Below are positions 25,597 through 33,902 of a DNA stretch of 64,000 nucleotides, one piece after another. A program made the position numbers and the translations under genes. The notes under the pieces are model-generated. The model had not been told where the DNA came from and ran no database searches. It was given only the letters and a program-made list of their open reading frames with translations. Source of the stretch: Bacteroidota bacterium (GTDB taxonomy: Bacteria; Bacteroidota; Bacteroidia; Sphingobacteriales; Sphingobacteriaceae). The stretch lies in NCBI GenBank assembly GCA_013288685.1, contig JABDBM010000007.1, forward strand, positions 1 to 64,000, written 5' to 3'. Position 1 is the first letter of the stretch; each line of letters begins with the position of its first letter.

Positions 25597-27678
25597 ATGC
25601 AAAAAAAACTTACACGGACTAAGGACAGCCATTCCATGCGTCGAAACCGCGGCTATTCTACATTTTATACCCTGTCGTCCATGGTATTGGTGATCGCCCT
25701 ATTTATGGCCGGTTGCAAAAAAGACACTTATAAAGCAGTACAGGGCTTATGCCCGGTAGTCCTTTCAACCGACCCAATGGATAAGGCTGTTGATGTTGCG
25801 CTTAACAAAGTTATTGCGGTAACCTTTAATACCGCCATGAAGCCATCGTCTATCAATAACGCAACATTTACTATTACACAGGGGGCCAATGCCATTGCCG
25901 GTACAATTGCGCCGACAGCTAACAACGCTGTTTTTACTTTCACACCAACAGCGGCCCTGCTGCCCTTTACCACTTATACAGGTACTATAACTACCGCAGC
26001 TAAAGACACGCTGGGCAGTTCGCCGGTTAGTGTTTATATGTGGACCTTTACAACCATTCCGCTGGTAACAGTAACGGCACTACCTGTGATTGACGGTACA
26101 GTTACCGGAGCGGGCACATTTGCCAATGGTTCGGTTGTTACAGTAAGCGCTATGCCAAACCCCGGTTTTGCCTTTACCAACTTTACCGATAATGGGGTAG
26201 TTGTTTCAGTAAGCTCCAGTTATCAGTTTACCCTTGCGGGGAACAGAAATTTGGTAGCCAACTTTGCCCCGGTACCAGCCGGCAAGTTTGCAGTAGTACT
26301 TTCATCAAGCCCTGCAGCAGGCGGAACAACAACAGGTTCTGGCCCTTATAATACCGGCACATCGGTAACCGTAACGGCATTGCCTAACGCAGGATACACT
26401 TTTAATAACTGGACGGAAGCCGGCAACGTGGTATCTTCCAGTTCGAGCTATAAGTTTACCATCGCGGGCAACCGTACATTGGTTGCCAACTTTAAGCTGC
26501 TGCTGGCGTCGCAGTTTGCAGTTGTATTATCGTCAAACCCGGCAGCAGGTGGATCAACCAGCGGATCGGGCGCTTATAATGCCGGTACATCCGTAACGGT
26601 TACAGCAACGGCAAATCCTGGGTACACTTTTACAAACTGGACAAATAATGGAACAATAGCATCAACCAGTGCGAGCTATACCTTCCCATTAAATGCAAAC
26701 ACAACCCTGGTTGCCAATTTTGCGCTCATCACGTTTTCGTTGAATGTAACTGCGGTAAACGGAACGGTACTTAAAACACCCGACCAGGCTAATTATAATA
26801 GCGGTTCCTCAGTAGTACTTACTGCAACGGCAGCCGTTGGATATACATTTACCTCATGGGGTGGCGACGCTTCGGGCACAACCAATCCATTAACGGTGGT
26901 GATGAATGCTAATAAAAACATAACGGCTAACTTTACTGCATCAGTGGTGAAACCGTTATACGCACCGATTTACGGGGCGTTTGGCGGAACTGCAGGCATT
27001 ACCAACCAGGGAATAAATACCGTTATTAACGGGGCGCTTGGCACCACCGCTGTTGCTACTGCAATCACCGGATTTCACGATGGGCTCACCAACGATGTTT
27101 ATACAGAAACACCGCTTAATGTGGGCCTGGTAACCGGAGGCATATACTCATCACCGCCTTTCCCCGGAACCATTCCAAAAGCAGCTATCGCTACGCAAGC
27201 TCTGGCTGATGCCAATGCTTTTTACATCAGCATTTCACCGGCTGGAAAACCTGGGGGCAGCGATCCCGGAGCAGGCGAATTGGGTGGTTTAACTTTAGCG
27301 GCAGGCGTTTATAAATCTGCAAGCGGCACATTTAATATATCAAACGGCGATTTAACACTCGATGCCAAAGGCGATCCGAATGCTACCTGGATATTCCAAT
27401 CGGCAGCGGCGCTTACCGTAGGTATTGCAGGGCCGGCAGGAGCCCGCAGCGTTAAACTAATTAATGGTGCTCTTGCTCAAAATGTTTACTGGTACGTTGG
27501 CAGCGCTGCTACTATTAATGCGGCAGGCGGCGGCATCATGACGGGGACCATCGTTGCTTCGGCAGGCGTAACGTTCTCGACAGCAGGGAATACGGTTCAG
27601 ACGGTAATCAATGGCAGGGCCATTTCGCTGGTAGCTTCGGTTACTATGGTAAATACCACCGTTAACGTGCCTCAATAA
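25597..27678 (+). CDS. Ice-binding (DUF3494) lipoprotein with Ig-like and InlB-type repeats
   Basis: 693 residues from ATG 25597; the upstream in-frame extension lacks a signal peptide at its start and was rejected. Signal peptide with lipobox 'LFMAGC'. Next comes an SbsA-type Ig domain ('GLCPVVLSTDPMDKAVDVALN', 'PFTTYTGTITTAAKDTLG'). Then four ~75-residue InlB-type repeats, each ending '..LVANF' or '..ITANF' with 'GYTFNNW'-like cores. The last ~230 residues match DUF3494: 'FGGTAGITNQGINTVINGALG', 'GDPNATWIFQ', 'NVYWYVG'. DUF3494 proteins bind ice crystals or serve as adhesins. The repeats probably form a stalk. Confidence 0.93.
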   Translation: MQKKLTRTKDSHSMRRNRGYSTFYTLSSMVLVIALFMAGCKKDTYKAVQGLCPVVLSTDPMDKAVDVALNKVIAVTFNTAMKPSSINNATFTITQGANAIAGTIAPTANNAVFTFTPTAALLPFTTYTGTITTAAKDTLGSSPVSVYMWTFTTIPLVTVTALPVIDGTVTGAGTFANGSVVTVSAMPNPGFAFTNFTDNGVVVSVSSSYQFTLAGNRNLVANFAPVPAGKFAVVLSSSPAAGGTTTGSGPYNTGTSVTVTALPNAGYTFNNWTEAGNVVSSSSSYKFTIAGNRTLVANFKLLLASQFAVVLSSNPAAGGSTSGSGAYNAGTSVTVTATANPGYTFTNWTNNGTIASTSASYTFPLNANTTLVANFALITFSLNVTAVNGTVLKTPDQANYNSGSSVVLTATAAVGYTFTSWGGDASGTTNPLTVVMNANKNITANFTASVVKPLYAPIYGAFGGTAGITNQGINTVINGALGTTAVATAITGFHDGLTNDVYTETPLNVGLVTGGIYSSPPFPGTIPKAAIATQALADANAFYISISPAGKPGGSDPGAGELGGLTLAAGVYKSASGTFNISNGDLTLDAKGDPNATWIFQSAAALTVGIAGPAGARSVKLINGALAQNVYWYVGSAATINAAGGGIMTGTIVASAGVTFSTAGNTVQTVINGRAISLVASVTMVNTTVNVPQ

Positions 27679-27717
27679 ACAGAACTACATATCATTAATT
27701 TTAAAGAAGAAATCATT

Positions 27718-29682
27718 ATGTTACCAACAAATAAAATAATGCAAAAATTGACCATCTGTTTAATGATGGCGGTTTTTGCCTGCACCACTGCGATGGGGCA
27801 AACCACGCAGCCGCTGCAACCCACCTGGTGGTTCGGCGTGTCGGGCGCGGCAAATTTTAATTTTTACGATGGCTCAACCCAGCGGCTGGATAATTCGCTG
27901 TTCGTGCCTACTGTGTTTCATAAAGCAAAAGGCATAAAACCTTATGGTTCCCTTTTGGTGGAGTACCGCCCCGGCCGGATTTGGGGATTTATGCTAAACG
28001 TAGCCTACGATGCCCGCGGCGCAAAATTTGATGGCGTTGAAGCACCATGCAATTGCCCGGCAACCTTGCAAACTGATATTGATTATGTGGCTATTGAACC
28101 CAGCTTACGGCTGGGTTTCAAAAGCAATAATTTATTCTTTTTTGCAGGCCCCCGTGTTGCTTTTGATGTAAACCGCCGGTATTTTTATACACAGCTTAAA
28201 CAGCCAAATACAAGCGGCGACCTGAGTGCTATAAAAAGCACACAGCTGTCGGGGCAGGTTGGTGTAGGGTACGATATTATGCTTTCATCGGCGGCGGCTA
28301 CTACTAAGGTAAGCCTTTCGCCTTTCGTTTCCTACCACCCCTATTTTGGGCAGGAACCGCGAAGCATTGAAACTTTAAATATCACTACTTTTAGGGCAGG
28401 GGTAGCCTTGAAATTTGGGGCCGTTCATAAGGCTGCGGTTGTTGTTGTGCCGCCTCCGGTTGTTGTGCCGGTGGTAGCCGCTGTGGCCGTACACGATTTT
28501 GTTTTTACCGTACATGGCCCTTCGGGCCCGATGGTTAAAAACCAGGTAAGCGAAACCTTGCCGCTGTTGAATACTGTGTTTTTTGATGAAGGATCCGCAC
28601 AGATTCCGAGCCGTTACGTAGTACTTACCAGCGACCAGGCAAGCGCTTTCAGGGAAAACCAATTACAAAATCAGGAGTCCGAAAGTATGAGCAGCCGTTC
28701 GGCGGGGCAATTAATTGTTTATCATAATGTGCTGAATATTTTAGGAGACAGGATGCGTGCCAACCCGGGCGCAACCATAACGCTGGATGGCTCTTCGGCC
28801 AAAGGCCCGCAGGAAGCCAGGGCGTCTGCCGAAGCTGTAAAGCTTTATTTGGTTAACGTGTTTGGCATTTCGGCTTCAAGGATTGTTGTACATGGCAGCT
28901 TTAAAGCTGTTCCATCATCGGGCCAACCAGGCGGTAAAACAGATCTTGCTCTTTTCGCTGACGAAAACCGGAGAGTTGATATTGAAACAACATCGCCCGA
29001 GTTAATTGCCGAAGTAGGCGGCGGCATGATGAGACCTGTTCAACTTACCGAAACACAGATGGCCCCGGCCGAAGTTGTTTTAAATGTTGATTCGGCAAAG
29101 CTGCTGCTTAAATCGTGGTCGGTTGATGTTACTGATTCAAAAGGAACGGTACAACATTTCGGTCCGTTTATGAGCGATCAGCAAGGCATCCCGCAATCGG
29201 CAATTTTGGGCAACAGTCCAGATGGTGACTATACTTTGGTAATGACCGGTGAAACTAACACTGGAACGTCTGTCACTAAAGGCACCTCCATTCATTTGGT
29301 ACATCCCGATCTATCGGTTCAAAAAGGATTCCGCTATAGCGTGGTGTTTGATTTTGACAGGTTCAAAACGGTAGCCGAATACAAAAACTTTTTAACCACA
29401 GTAGTTGCCCCGTTAATTGTTGAAGGGGCTACGGTTACCATACACGGCCATACCGACATTACCGGCAGCGTGGATTATAACCAAAAGCTATCCGAAAGCA
29501 GGGCGCAGGATGCGCAAAAGATACTGGTTGCCGCCATTGCCAACTCTGGCCGGGACCACGTAACGTTTGCGACATCGGGCATGGGCGAGGACCCAACGCA
29601 TGCGCCTTTTGATAATGCATTACCCGAAGGGCGTTTTTATAACCGGACGGTGATTATTGATATTGCACCGGTGAAGCAATAA
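27718..29682 (+). CDS. OmpA-family outer-membrane protein
   Basis: 654 residues with signal peptide. The N-terminal ~210 residues look like an outer-membrane barrel ('WWFGVSGAANFNFYDGS', 'GFKSNNLFFFAGPRVAFDV'). A Val/Pro-rich linker (VVVPPPVVVPVVAAV) follows, then an OmpA-like domain (~280-420, 'LNTVFFDEGSAQIP') and a second C-terminal one (~540-650, 'VTIHGHTDITGSVDYNQKLSESRA'), which would hold peptidoglycan. It lies 39 bases after the ice-binding gene, so both are likely one operon. The protein may anchor or help display the ice-binding lipoprotein; that is inference. Confidence 0.92.
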   Translation: MLPTNKIMQKLTICLMMAVFACTTAMGQTTQPLQPTWWFGVSGAANFNFYDGSTQRLDNSLFVPTVFHKAKGIKPYGSLLVEYRPGRIWGFMLNVAYDARGAKFDGVEAPCNCPATLQTDIDYVAIEPSLRLGFKSNNLFFFAGPRVAFDVNRRYFYTQLKQPNTSGDLSAIKSTQLSGQVGVGYDIMLSSAAATTKVSLSPFVSYHPYFGQEPRSIETLNITTFRAGVALKFGAVHKAAVVVVPPPVVVPVVAAVAVHDFVFTVHGPSGPMVKNQVSETLPLLNTVFFDEGSAQIPSRYVVLTSDQASAFRENQLQNQESESMSSRSAGQLIVYHNVLNILGDRMRANPGATITLDGSSAKGPQEARASAEAVKLYLVNVFGISASRIVVHGSFKAVPSSGQPGGKTDLALFADENRRVDIETTSPELIAEVGGGMMRPVQLTETQMAPAEVVLNVDSAKLLLKSWSVDVTDSKGTVQHFGPFMSDQQGIPQSAILGNSPDGDYTLVMTGETNTGTSVTKGTSIHLVHPDLSVQKGFRYSVVFDFDRFKTVAEYKNFLTTVVAPLIVEGATVTIHGHTDITGSVDYNQKLSESRAQDAQKILVAAIANSGRDHVTFATSGMGEDPTHAPFDNALPEGRFYNRTVIIDIAPVKQ

Positions 29683-29700
29683 CGATTTTATTATACAATG

Positions 29701-29735
29701 AAAAAGGCCCTGAGTGATCGGGGCCTTTTTTTGTT
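29701..29735 (+). terminator. Intrinsic terminator after the ice-binding/OmpA operon
   Basis: AAAAAGGCCC (29701-29710) pairs exactly with GGGCCTTTTT (29721-29730), then TTTG. Loop of 10 bases. It starts 18 bases after the stop codon. Confidence 0.88.
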
Positions 29736-29788
29736 TATTGCCATCCAAAAACCCCCTTGTTACGGCACCCTCGAAATTTGCCCTTTCT

Positions 29789-30016
29789 GACCCGGAGGGT
29801 CTACCCATTTGTAGAGAAAATATAATAGAAATATATTGCCGCAGAGCGGCTACCCTTAACTACTATATGGGCTAATAGCCTTCCATACACCATGTTGCTT
29901 AAATCACCGTCCCAGGATCGAAAACACCTCTAAAATGTAAGCGGACAATGGGTAGCCGCTCTGCGGCAATATATCAGGGTAGGATCTTTCCTACGAAGCG
30001 GTAGACCCTCCGGGTC
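29789..30016. repeat. Nested inverted repeat, family C, copy 1
   Basis: Two perfect nested arms: 17 bp (29789-29805 with 30000-30016, core GACCCGGAGGGTC) and 25 bp (29831-29855 with 29950-29974, core GCCGCAGAGCGGC). It holds no open reading frame and no transposase. A diverged relative sharing CTACCyrTTTGTAG and a TATAATAga-like spacer is at 36119-36297. It occupies most of the 538-base gap between the OmpA and dehydratase genes. Confidence 0.9.
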
Positions 30017-30089
30017 AAAAAAGCATATTTATAAATCACTTGTGTCAAAAGAATATGTTAAGCACTATGCATAACCCAAAATGCGTAGT

Positions 30090-30160
30090 TGAGATGCAAG
30101 GTTCGCGATGCCTGTCGCAAAAGGTTTCTCACTTCGTTCGAAATGACATAGAGGAGAAGG
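30090..30160. repeat. Dispersed repeat, family B, diverged half-copy 2
   Basis: GATGCAAGGTTCGCGATGCCTGTCGC...CACTTCGTTCGAAATGACATAGAGGAGAAGG matches the CACTTCG/AATGACA arm of family B. It lies just upstream of the dehydratase gene, the only family B copy found between co-directional genes. Confidence 0.55.
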
Positions 30161-30220
30161 ATTTTTTCATGCGGGAATTTCCCAATAAATCAATAATATT
30201 GACCTCAATTATAATCACCC

Positions 30221-31930
30221 ATGGAAAAAGAACTGAGAAGCCGGCAATGGTTTGGAAAAAAGGGCAAAGATGGTTTTATCTATCGTGCCTGGATGAAAAA
30301 TCAGGGGATACCCGCGCATGAATTACAAGGCAAACCTGTTATCGGCATTTGTAATACCTGGTCGGAGTTAACGCCCTGTAATGCCCATTTCAGGGAACTG
30401 GCCGAATCGGTAAAACATGGTATTTATGAAGCCGGCGGCTTCCCGGTGGAATTTCCGGTGATGTCGCTGGGCGAAACTTTGATAAAACCAACGGCCATGC
30501 TTTACCGCAATTTGGTGAGTATGGATGTAGAAGAATCTATCCGCGCCAACCCCATCGATGGGGTAGTATTGCTGTGCGGCTGCGATAAAACCACCCCGTC
30601 GCTGGTAATGGGCGCATGCAGTGTAAATATACCTACCATTGTTGTTTCTGGCGGACCAATGCTTACCGGCAAATACCGCGGGCATGACATCGGTACATCC
30701 GACGTATGGCGGTTTTCGGAAGCACACCGCTCCGGCAAAATGACAGACGAAGAGCTTTTTACTGCCGAAGCCTGCATGTTGCGCAGCCGCGGCCATTGTG
30801 CAGTAATGGGCACCGCTTCAACCATGGCATGTATGGTGGAATCCCTTGGGCTAACACTTCCGGAAAACGCAGCGATACCGGCTGCCGATTCGCGCCGTAA
30901 AGTTTTGGCCCATTTATCGGGCAGCCGGATTGTGGATATGGTGCGGGAAAACCTGGTGCTATCAGACATCCTTACCCGGCAGGCATTTGAAAACGCCATT
31001 ACGGTAAATGCAGCCATTGGCGGTTCCACCAATTTTGTAATTCATTTATTGGCCATTGCAGCGCGTATTGGTGTGGATTTAAATATGGATGATTTTAACA
31101 ATGTGCAAAACATCCCCCTGCTGGCCAACCTGCAACCATCAGGAAAATACTTTATGGAAGATTTTTATTATGCCGGCGGCTTGCCTGCATTGATGAAAGA
31201 ATTGCATGGCGTATTGCACAACCAAACCATCACGGTAAGTGGAAAACCAATTGCCGATAATTATGCCAAAGCGGAATGTTTTAACCGCGAAATGATTGCA
31301 ACAATGGAGGAACCTGTTAACCCGGTTGCCGGCATTGTTGTGGTAAAAGGCAACCTGAGTGAAAACGGCGCCGTGCTAAAACCTTCGGCGGCAAGCCCGG
31401 CTTTAATGACGCATACTGGCCGGGCCGTGGTGTTTGAAAACATCGAAGATTATAAAGCTAAGATAGACGACCCGAACCTTGATGTAGATGAAAGCTGTGT
31501 ATTGGTGTTGAAGAATGTAGGCCCTAAAGGTTATCCCGGTATGCCCGAAGTCGGTAATATGTCGATACCCAAAAAGCTGTTGGAAAAAGGCGTTACGGAT
31601 ATGGTGCGGATATCAGACGGCCGCATGAGCGGCACGGGGTTCGGTACCGTAGTGCTGCATGTTTCGCCCGAAGCAGCAGTTGGCGGCACTTTAGCCATTG
31701 TACAGGATGGCGATATTATTAAGCTGGATGTTTCGGCCGGACTTTTACACTTGCAACTAAGTGATGAGGAAATAGCCGAAAGGAAAAAGCGTTTTATATT
31801 GCCGCCAAACTTAACTAACCGTGGTTATACCTGGCTTTATCAAACGCATGTGGAGCAGGCGCATTTAGGTGCCGATATGGATTTTTTGAAGGGGGCATCG
31901 GGCAGCGAGGTGTTAAGGGATTCGCATTGA
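30221..31930 (+). CDS. IlvD/Edd-family pentonate (L-arabinonate/D-xylonate type) dehydratase
   Basis: 569 residues. The beginning 'LRSRQWFGKKGKDGFIYRAW' and the end 'GADMDFLKGASGSEVLRDSH' follow the L-arabinonate dehydratase of Rhizobium rather than the branched-chain IlvD. Three Cys for the [2Fe-2S] cluster are present: Cys53 ('LTPCNAH'), Cys121 ('LLCGCDKTTPS') and Cys193 ('SRGHCAVMG'). The catalytic Ser is in 'RISDGRMSGTGFG'. It dehydrates a sugar acid to a 2-keto-3-deoxy acid. No other pentose-oxidation genes are adjacent, so the exact substrate is open. Confidence 0.9.
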   Translation: MEKELRSRQWFGKKGKDGFIYRAWMKNQGIPAHELQGKPVIGICNTWSELTPCNAHFRELAESVKHGIYEAGGFPVEFPVMSLGETLIKPTAMLYRNLVSMDVEESIRANPIDGVVLLCGCDKTTPSLVMGACSVNIPTIVVSGGPMLTGKYRGHDIGTSDVWRFSEAHRSGKMTDEELFTAEACMLRSRGHCAVMGTASTMACMVESLGLTLPENAAIPAADSRRKVLAHLSGSRIVDMVRENLVLSDILTRQAFENAITVNAAIGGSTNFVIHLLAIAARIGVDLNMDDFNNVQNIPLLANLQPSGKYFMEDFYYAGGLPALMKELHGVLHNQTITVSGKPIADNYAKAECFNREMIATMEEPVNPVAGIVVVKGNLSENGAVLKPSAASPALMTHTGRAVVFENIEDYKAKIDDPNLDVDESCVLVLKNVGPKGYPGMPEVGNMSIPKKLLEKGVTDMVRISDGRMSGTGFGTVVLHVSPEAAVGGTLAIVQDGDIIKLDVSAGLLHLQLSDEEIAERKKRFILPPNLTNRGYTWLYQTHVEQAHLGADMDFLKGASGSEVLRDSH

Positions 31931-31990
31931 TGGGATTTGCTCCTATATTCCTTAAACGATTATCGACGATCTTTTAAATATAAAAGCGAC

Positions 31991-32095
31991 TTGTCATTCT
32001 GAGCAAAGCGAAGAATCTTCTCCGCCCTACTATAATCCGCACGCATAGTTCAAATGTATGTCGGAGAAGATCCTTCACTGCAGGATGACAAAAGA
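31991..32095. repeat. Dispersed palindromic repeat, family B, copy 3
   Basis: TTGTCATTCTGAGCAAAGCGAAGAATCTTCTCC (left) and GGAGAAGATCCTTCACTGCAGGATGACAAA (right) are imperfect reverse complements around a ~45-base spacer. It lies between the convergent dehydratase and TPR genes, where it may end transcription from both sides. Confidence 0.9.
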
Positions 32096-32112
32096 AAAAA
32101 TGCGTGTCAAAC

Positions 32113-32733
32113 TCACTTACACTTACTAAGCCCATCCAAACACGAGGCGTCATCCGGTTTAATGAGCAGTGCCTTTTCAAAATATCCTTTGGCATCTGCT
32201 TTTTTACCTCCCATCAGCATGGCCCAGCCTAACATTTGGTTGCCGTCGTAATCAAAAGGGTAAAGAGTAGTTAACCGGGTAAAATATTTGGCAGCTACGT
32301 CGTATTGTTTTCGGTTATAGTAAATAACGCCCGTCCAGTAGTTGGCCTGGGTGTTTTGCGGGTCTATTTTCAGGATGTCGTTGTATTGGTCCAATACTTT
32401 ATTCCAGATGGCTAACAGAGATAGCGGTTTAATGTATCCAAATTTTGCTTCGATGGCATTGGGCTTTAAGCTAACCGCCCGCGAATAATACATTTGCGAA
32501 CCGTTGTAGTTTTTGTTAAGAAAATGGAGCCAGCCTAAACGCAGGTTAATTTCGTAATCGCCATCGGTATAAAAAGGGGTAATATCGGCTATAGCGGCAA
32601 TATAGTTCTTTTTGTATTCATCGGCGTAACTATCATGAAAAGCCTTTTGCATAGCGGCGGCCGACTGCGCGATGGCGTTGCCGGCAACAAATATCATCAG
32701 GATTAGAAAAATAAGCTTCTTTAAAACTTCCAT
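32113..32733 (-). CDS. Periplasmic TPR protein, last gene of the urea-transporter/M23 train
   Basis: 206 residues with a signal peptide (cleavage after 'GNAIAQ'). Five or so TPR-like helix pairs follow, for example 'EINLRLGWLHFLNKNYNGSQMYYSRAV' and 'TQANYWTGVIYYNRKQYDVAAKYFTRLT'. It overlaps the preceding gene by 13 bases, a strong sign of translational coupling. Its probable role is protein-protein contact in the periplasm with the TPR-barrel protein. No enzyme motif is seen. Confidence 0.88.
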   Translation of the reverse strand: MEVLKKLIFLILMIFVAGNAIAQSAAAMQKAFHDSYADEYKKNYIAAIADITPFYTDGDYEINLRLGWLHFLNKNYNGSQMYYSRAVSLKPNAIEAKFGYIKPLSLLAIWNKVLDQYNDILKIDPQNTQANYWTGVIYYNRKQYDVAAKYFTRLTTLYPFDYDGNQMLGWAMLMGGKKADAKGYFEKALLIKPDDASCLDGLSKCK

Positions 32734-33902
32734 GTAATTCCCGCAGTTATCGAGTTTTGATTGTAATTGATGTTTTCAATAGCATCCGTTTTCTTTTCAT
32801 CCGTATAATTTAAATAAAGCAAAGCATGTTTGCCTGCCTGGTAATACAGCGTTGCCCCGGCCTTAAAGGTAGTAACATCAATGGCATTATAAATATACAA
32901 AGCATCGTACTCAAAATAGTTATCTAACTTACCAAAAGTTGCAAAGCCTTCTATCCATAAGTTTTTAGCCGCCTTAAAACCAAGCAATTGACTAAAAACA
33001 TAATTGATATGGGTTGCATCTGCCACTGTAAAACCACTAATTGTGTAAAGATTCAAATTACCTAACGGATAAATCGTCAATTTACTATCGTACTGCATAA
33101 AATTATTCCCGTTGATGTTACTGAACGCAACATCGGCCTGAATATCGAAATAAGAACCGAGATATTTTATCGCAGTGAGTCCCGCATTGTTTTTGTAGGT
33201 GGTTTGCTGATAGCTGGTATTAAAATAGTGATACGCGCCAATAATTTGCAGCTTGTTAAAAACCGACCAGGTTAGTTTTCCATAATATTCCTGCTGTGCA
33301 TCGCTGGTGTTGATCTGCTGCCGCTGTGTTTCCCTGATGGTTATCGGCTGATTAAAATAAGCTAGTGACTGATCTAAAACCAGGTGGTATCCCAACCGGT
33401 TGCTTAGCGAAATTCGCGAGTAAAAAGCATTTCCGCGATAACTGTTGTCCGGATTTTTTATGCCGGTTTCCAAACCGGCCTGCACCAGTCCAAATGGCGA
33501 CAGCTTTTCGCTTTTTAAAGTCAGGCTGTCCAGGCGCGCGGCATGGTAATATGCTTCGGCATCGCGGTTAAGATATTTGTTACAGACGTAGGCGTAGTAT
33601 CGTGCCGTATCGTTACCAGCATCGTTGGCCAATACCTTTTGATATTGCCCCAATGCGCCGCTGTAATTGCCGGTTGAGAAAAAAGCATAGCCCATGCGCA
33701 TCCGCAAATGCGGAAAATCAATGTGACTACCTAACGCTTCGTTGCCGAAACTGATTACCTGCTGCCAATTACCTGCCATAAAATATGCGGCCGAAACACT
33801 ATCCGCCTTGGGGAATGTCAAATCCTGCCCATTCGCGGTGGTTGCGCTCAGGTGGAAAAGGATGGACATAGTTATCAGGATCAGTTGTTTGCGGAATCCC
33901 AT
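32721..33902 (-). CDS. TPR plus outer-membrane beta-barrel protein
   Basis: 393 residues with a signal peptide (cleavage near 'TTANGQ'). Residues ~30-125 contain TPR-like helices ('LRMRMGYAFFSTGNYSGALGQYQKVL'). From ~150 the protein has alternating amphipathic strands typical of a barrel ('AFYSRISLSNRLGYHLVLDQSL', 'ALLYLNYTDEKKT'), ending in 'ITAGITWKF' with a terminal Phe, the usual outer-membrane insertion signal. The gene overlaps the urea-transporter/M23 gene by 22 bases and the next TPR gene by 13, so the three form one unit. Confidence 0.86.
   Translation of the reverse strand: MGFRKQLILITMSILFHLSATTANGQDLTFPKADSVSAAYFMAGNWQQVISFGNEALGSHIDFPHLRMRMGYAFFSTGNYSGALGQYQKVLANDAGNDTARYYAYVCNKYLNRDAEAYYHAARLDSLTLKSEKLSPFGLVQAGLETGIKNPDNSYRGNAFYSRISLSNRLGYHLVLDQSLAYFNQPITIRETQRQQINTSDAQQEYYGKLTWSVFNKLQIIGAYHYFNTSYQQTTYKNNAGLTAIKYLGSYFDIQADVAFSNINGNNFMQYDSKLTIYPLGNLNLYTISGFTVADATHINYVFSQLLGFKAAKNLWIEGFATFGKLDNYFEYDALYIYNAIDVTTFKAGATLYYQAGKHALLYLNYTDEKKTDAIENINYNQNSITAGITWKF

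Noticed and set aside
28375..28662. Minus-strand open frame over the Val/Pro-rich linker of the OmpA gene
   Set aside because: Low-complexity GTT/GCC codons give open antisense frames; no start context or family similarity.
30040..30321. Short open frame upstream of the dehydratase
   Set aside because: It reads through a family B repeat and overlaps the dehydratase start in another frame.
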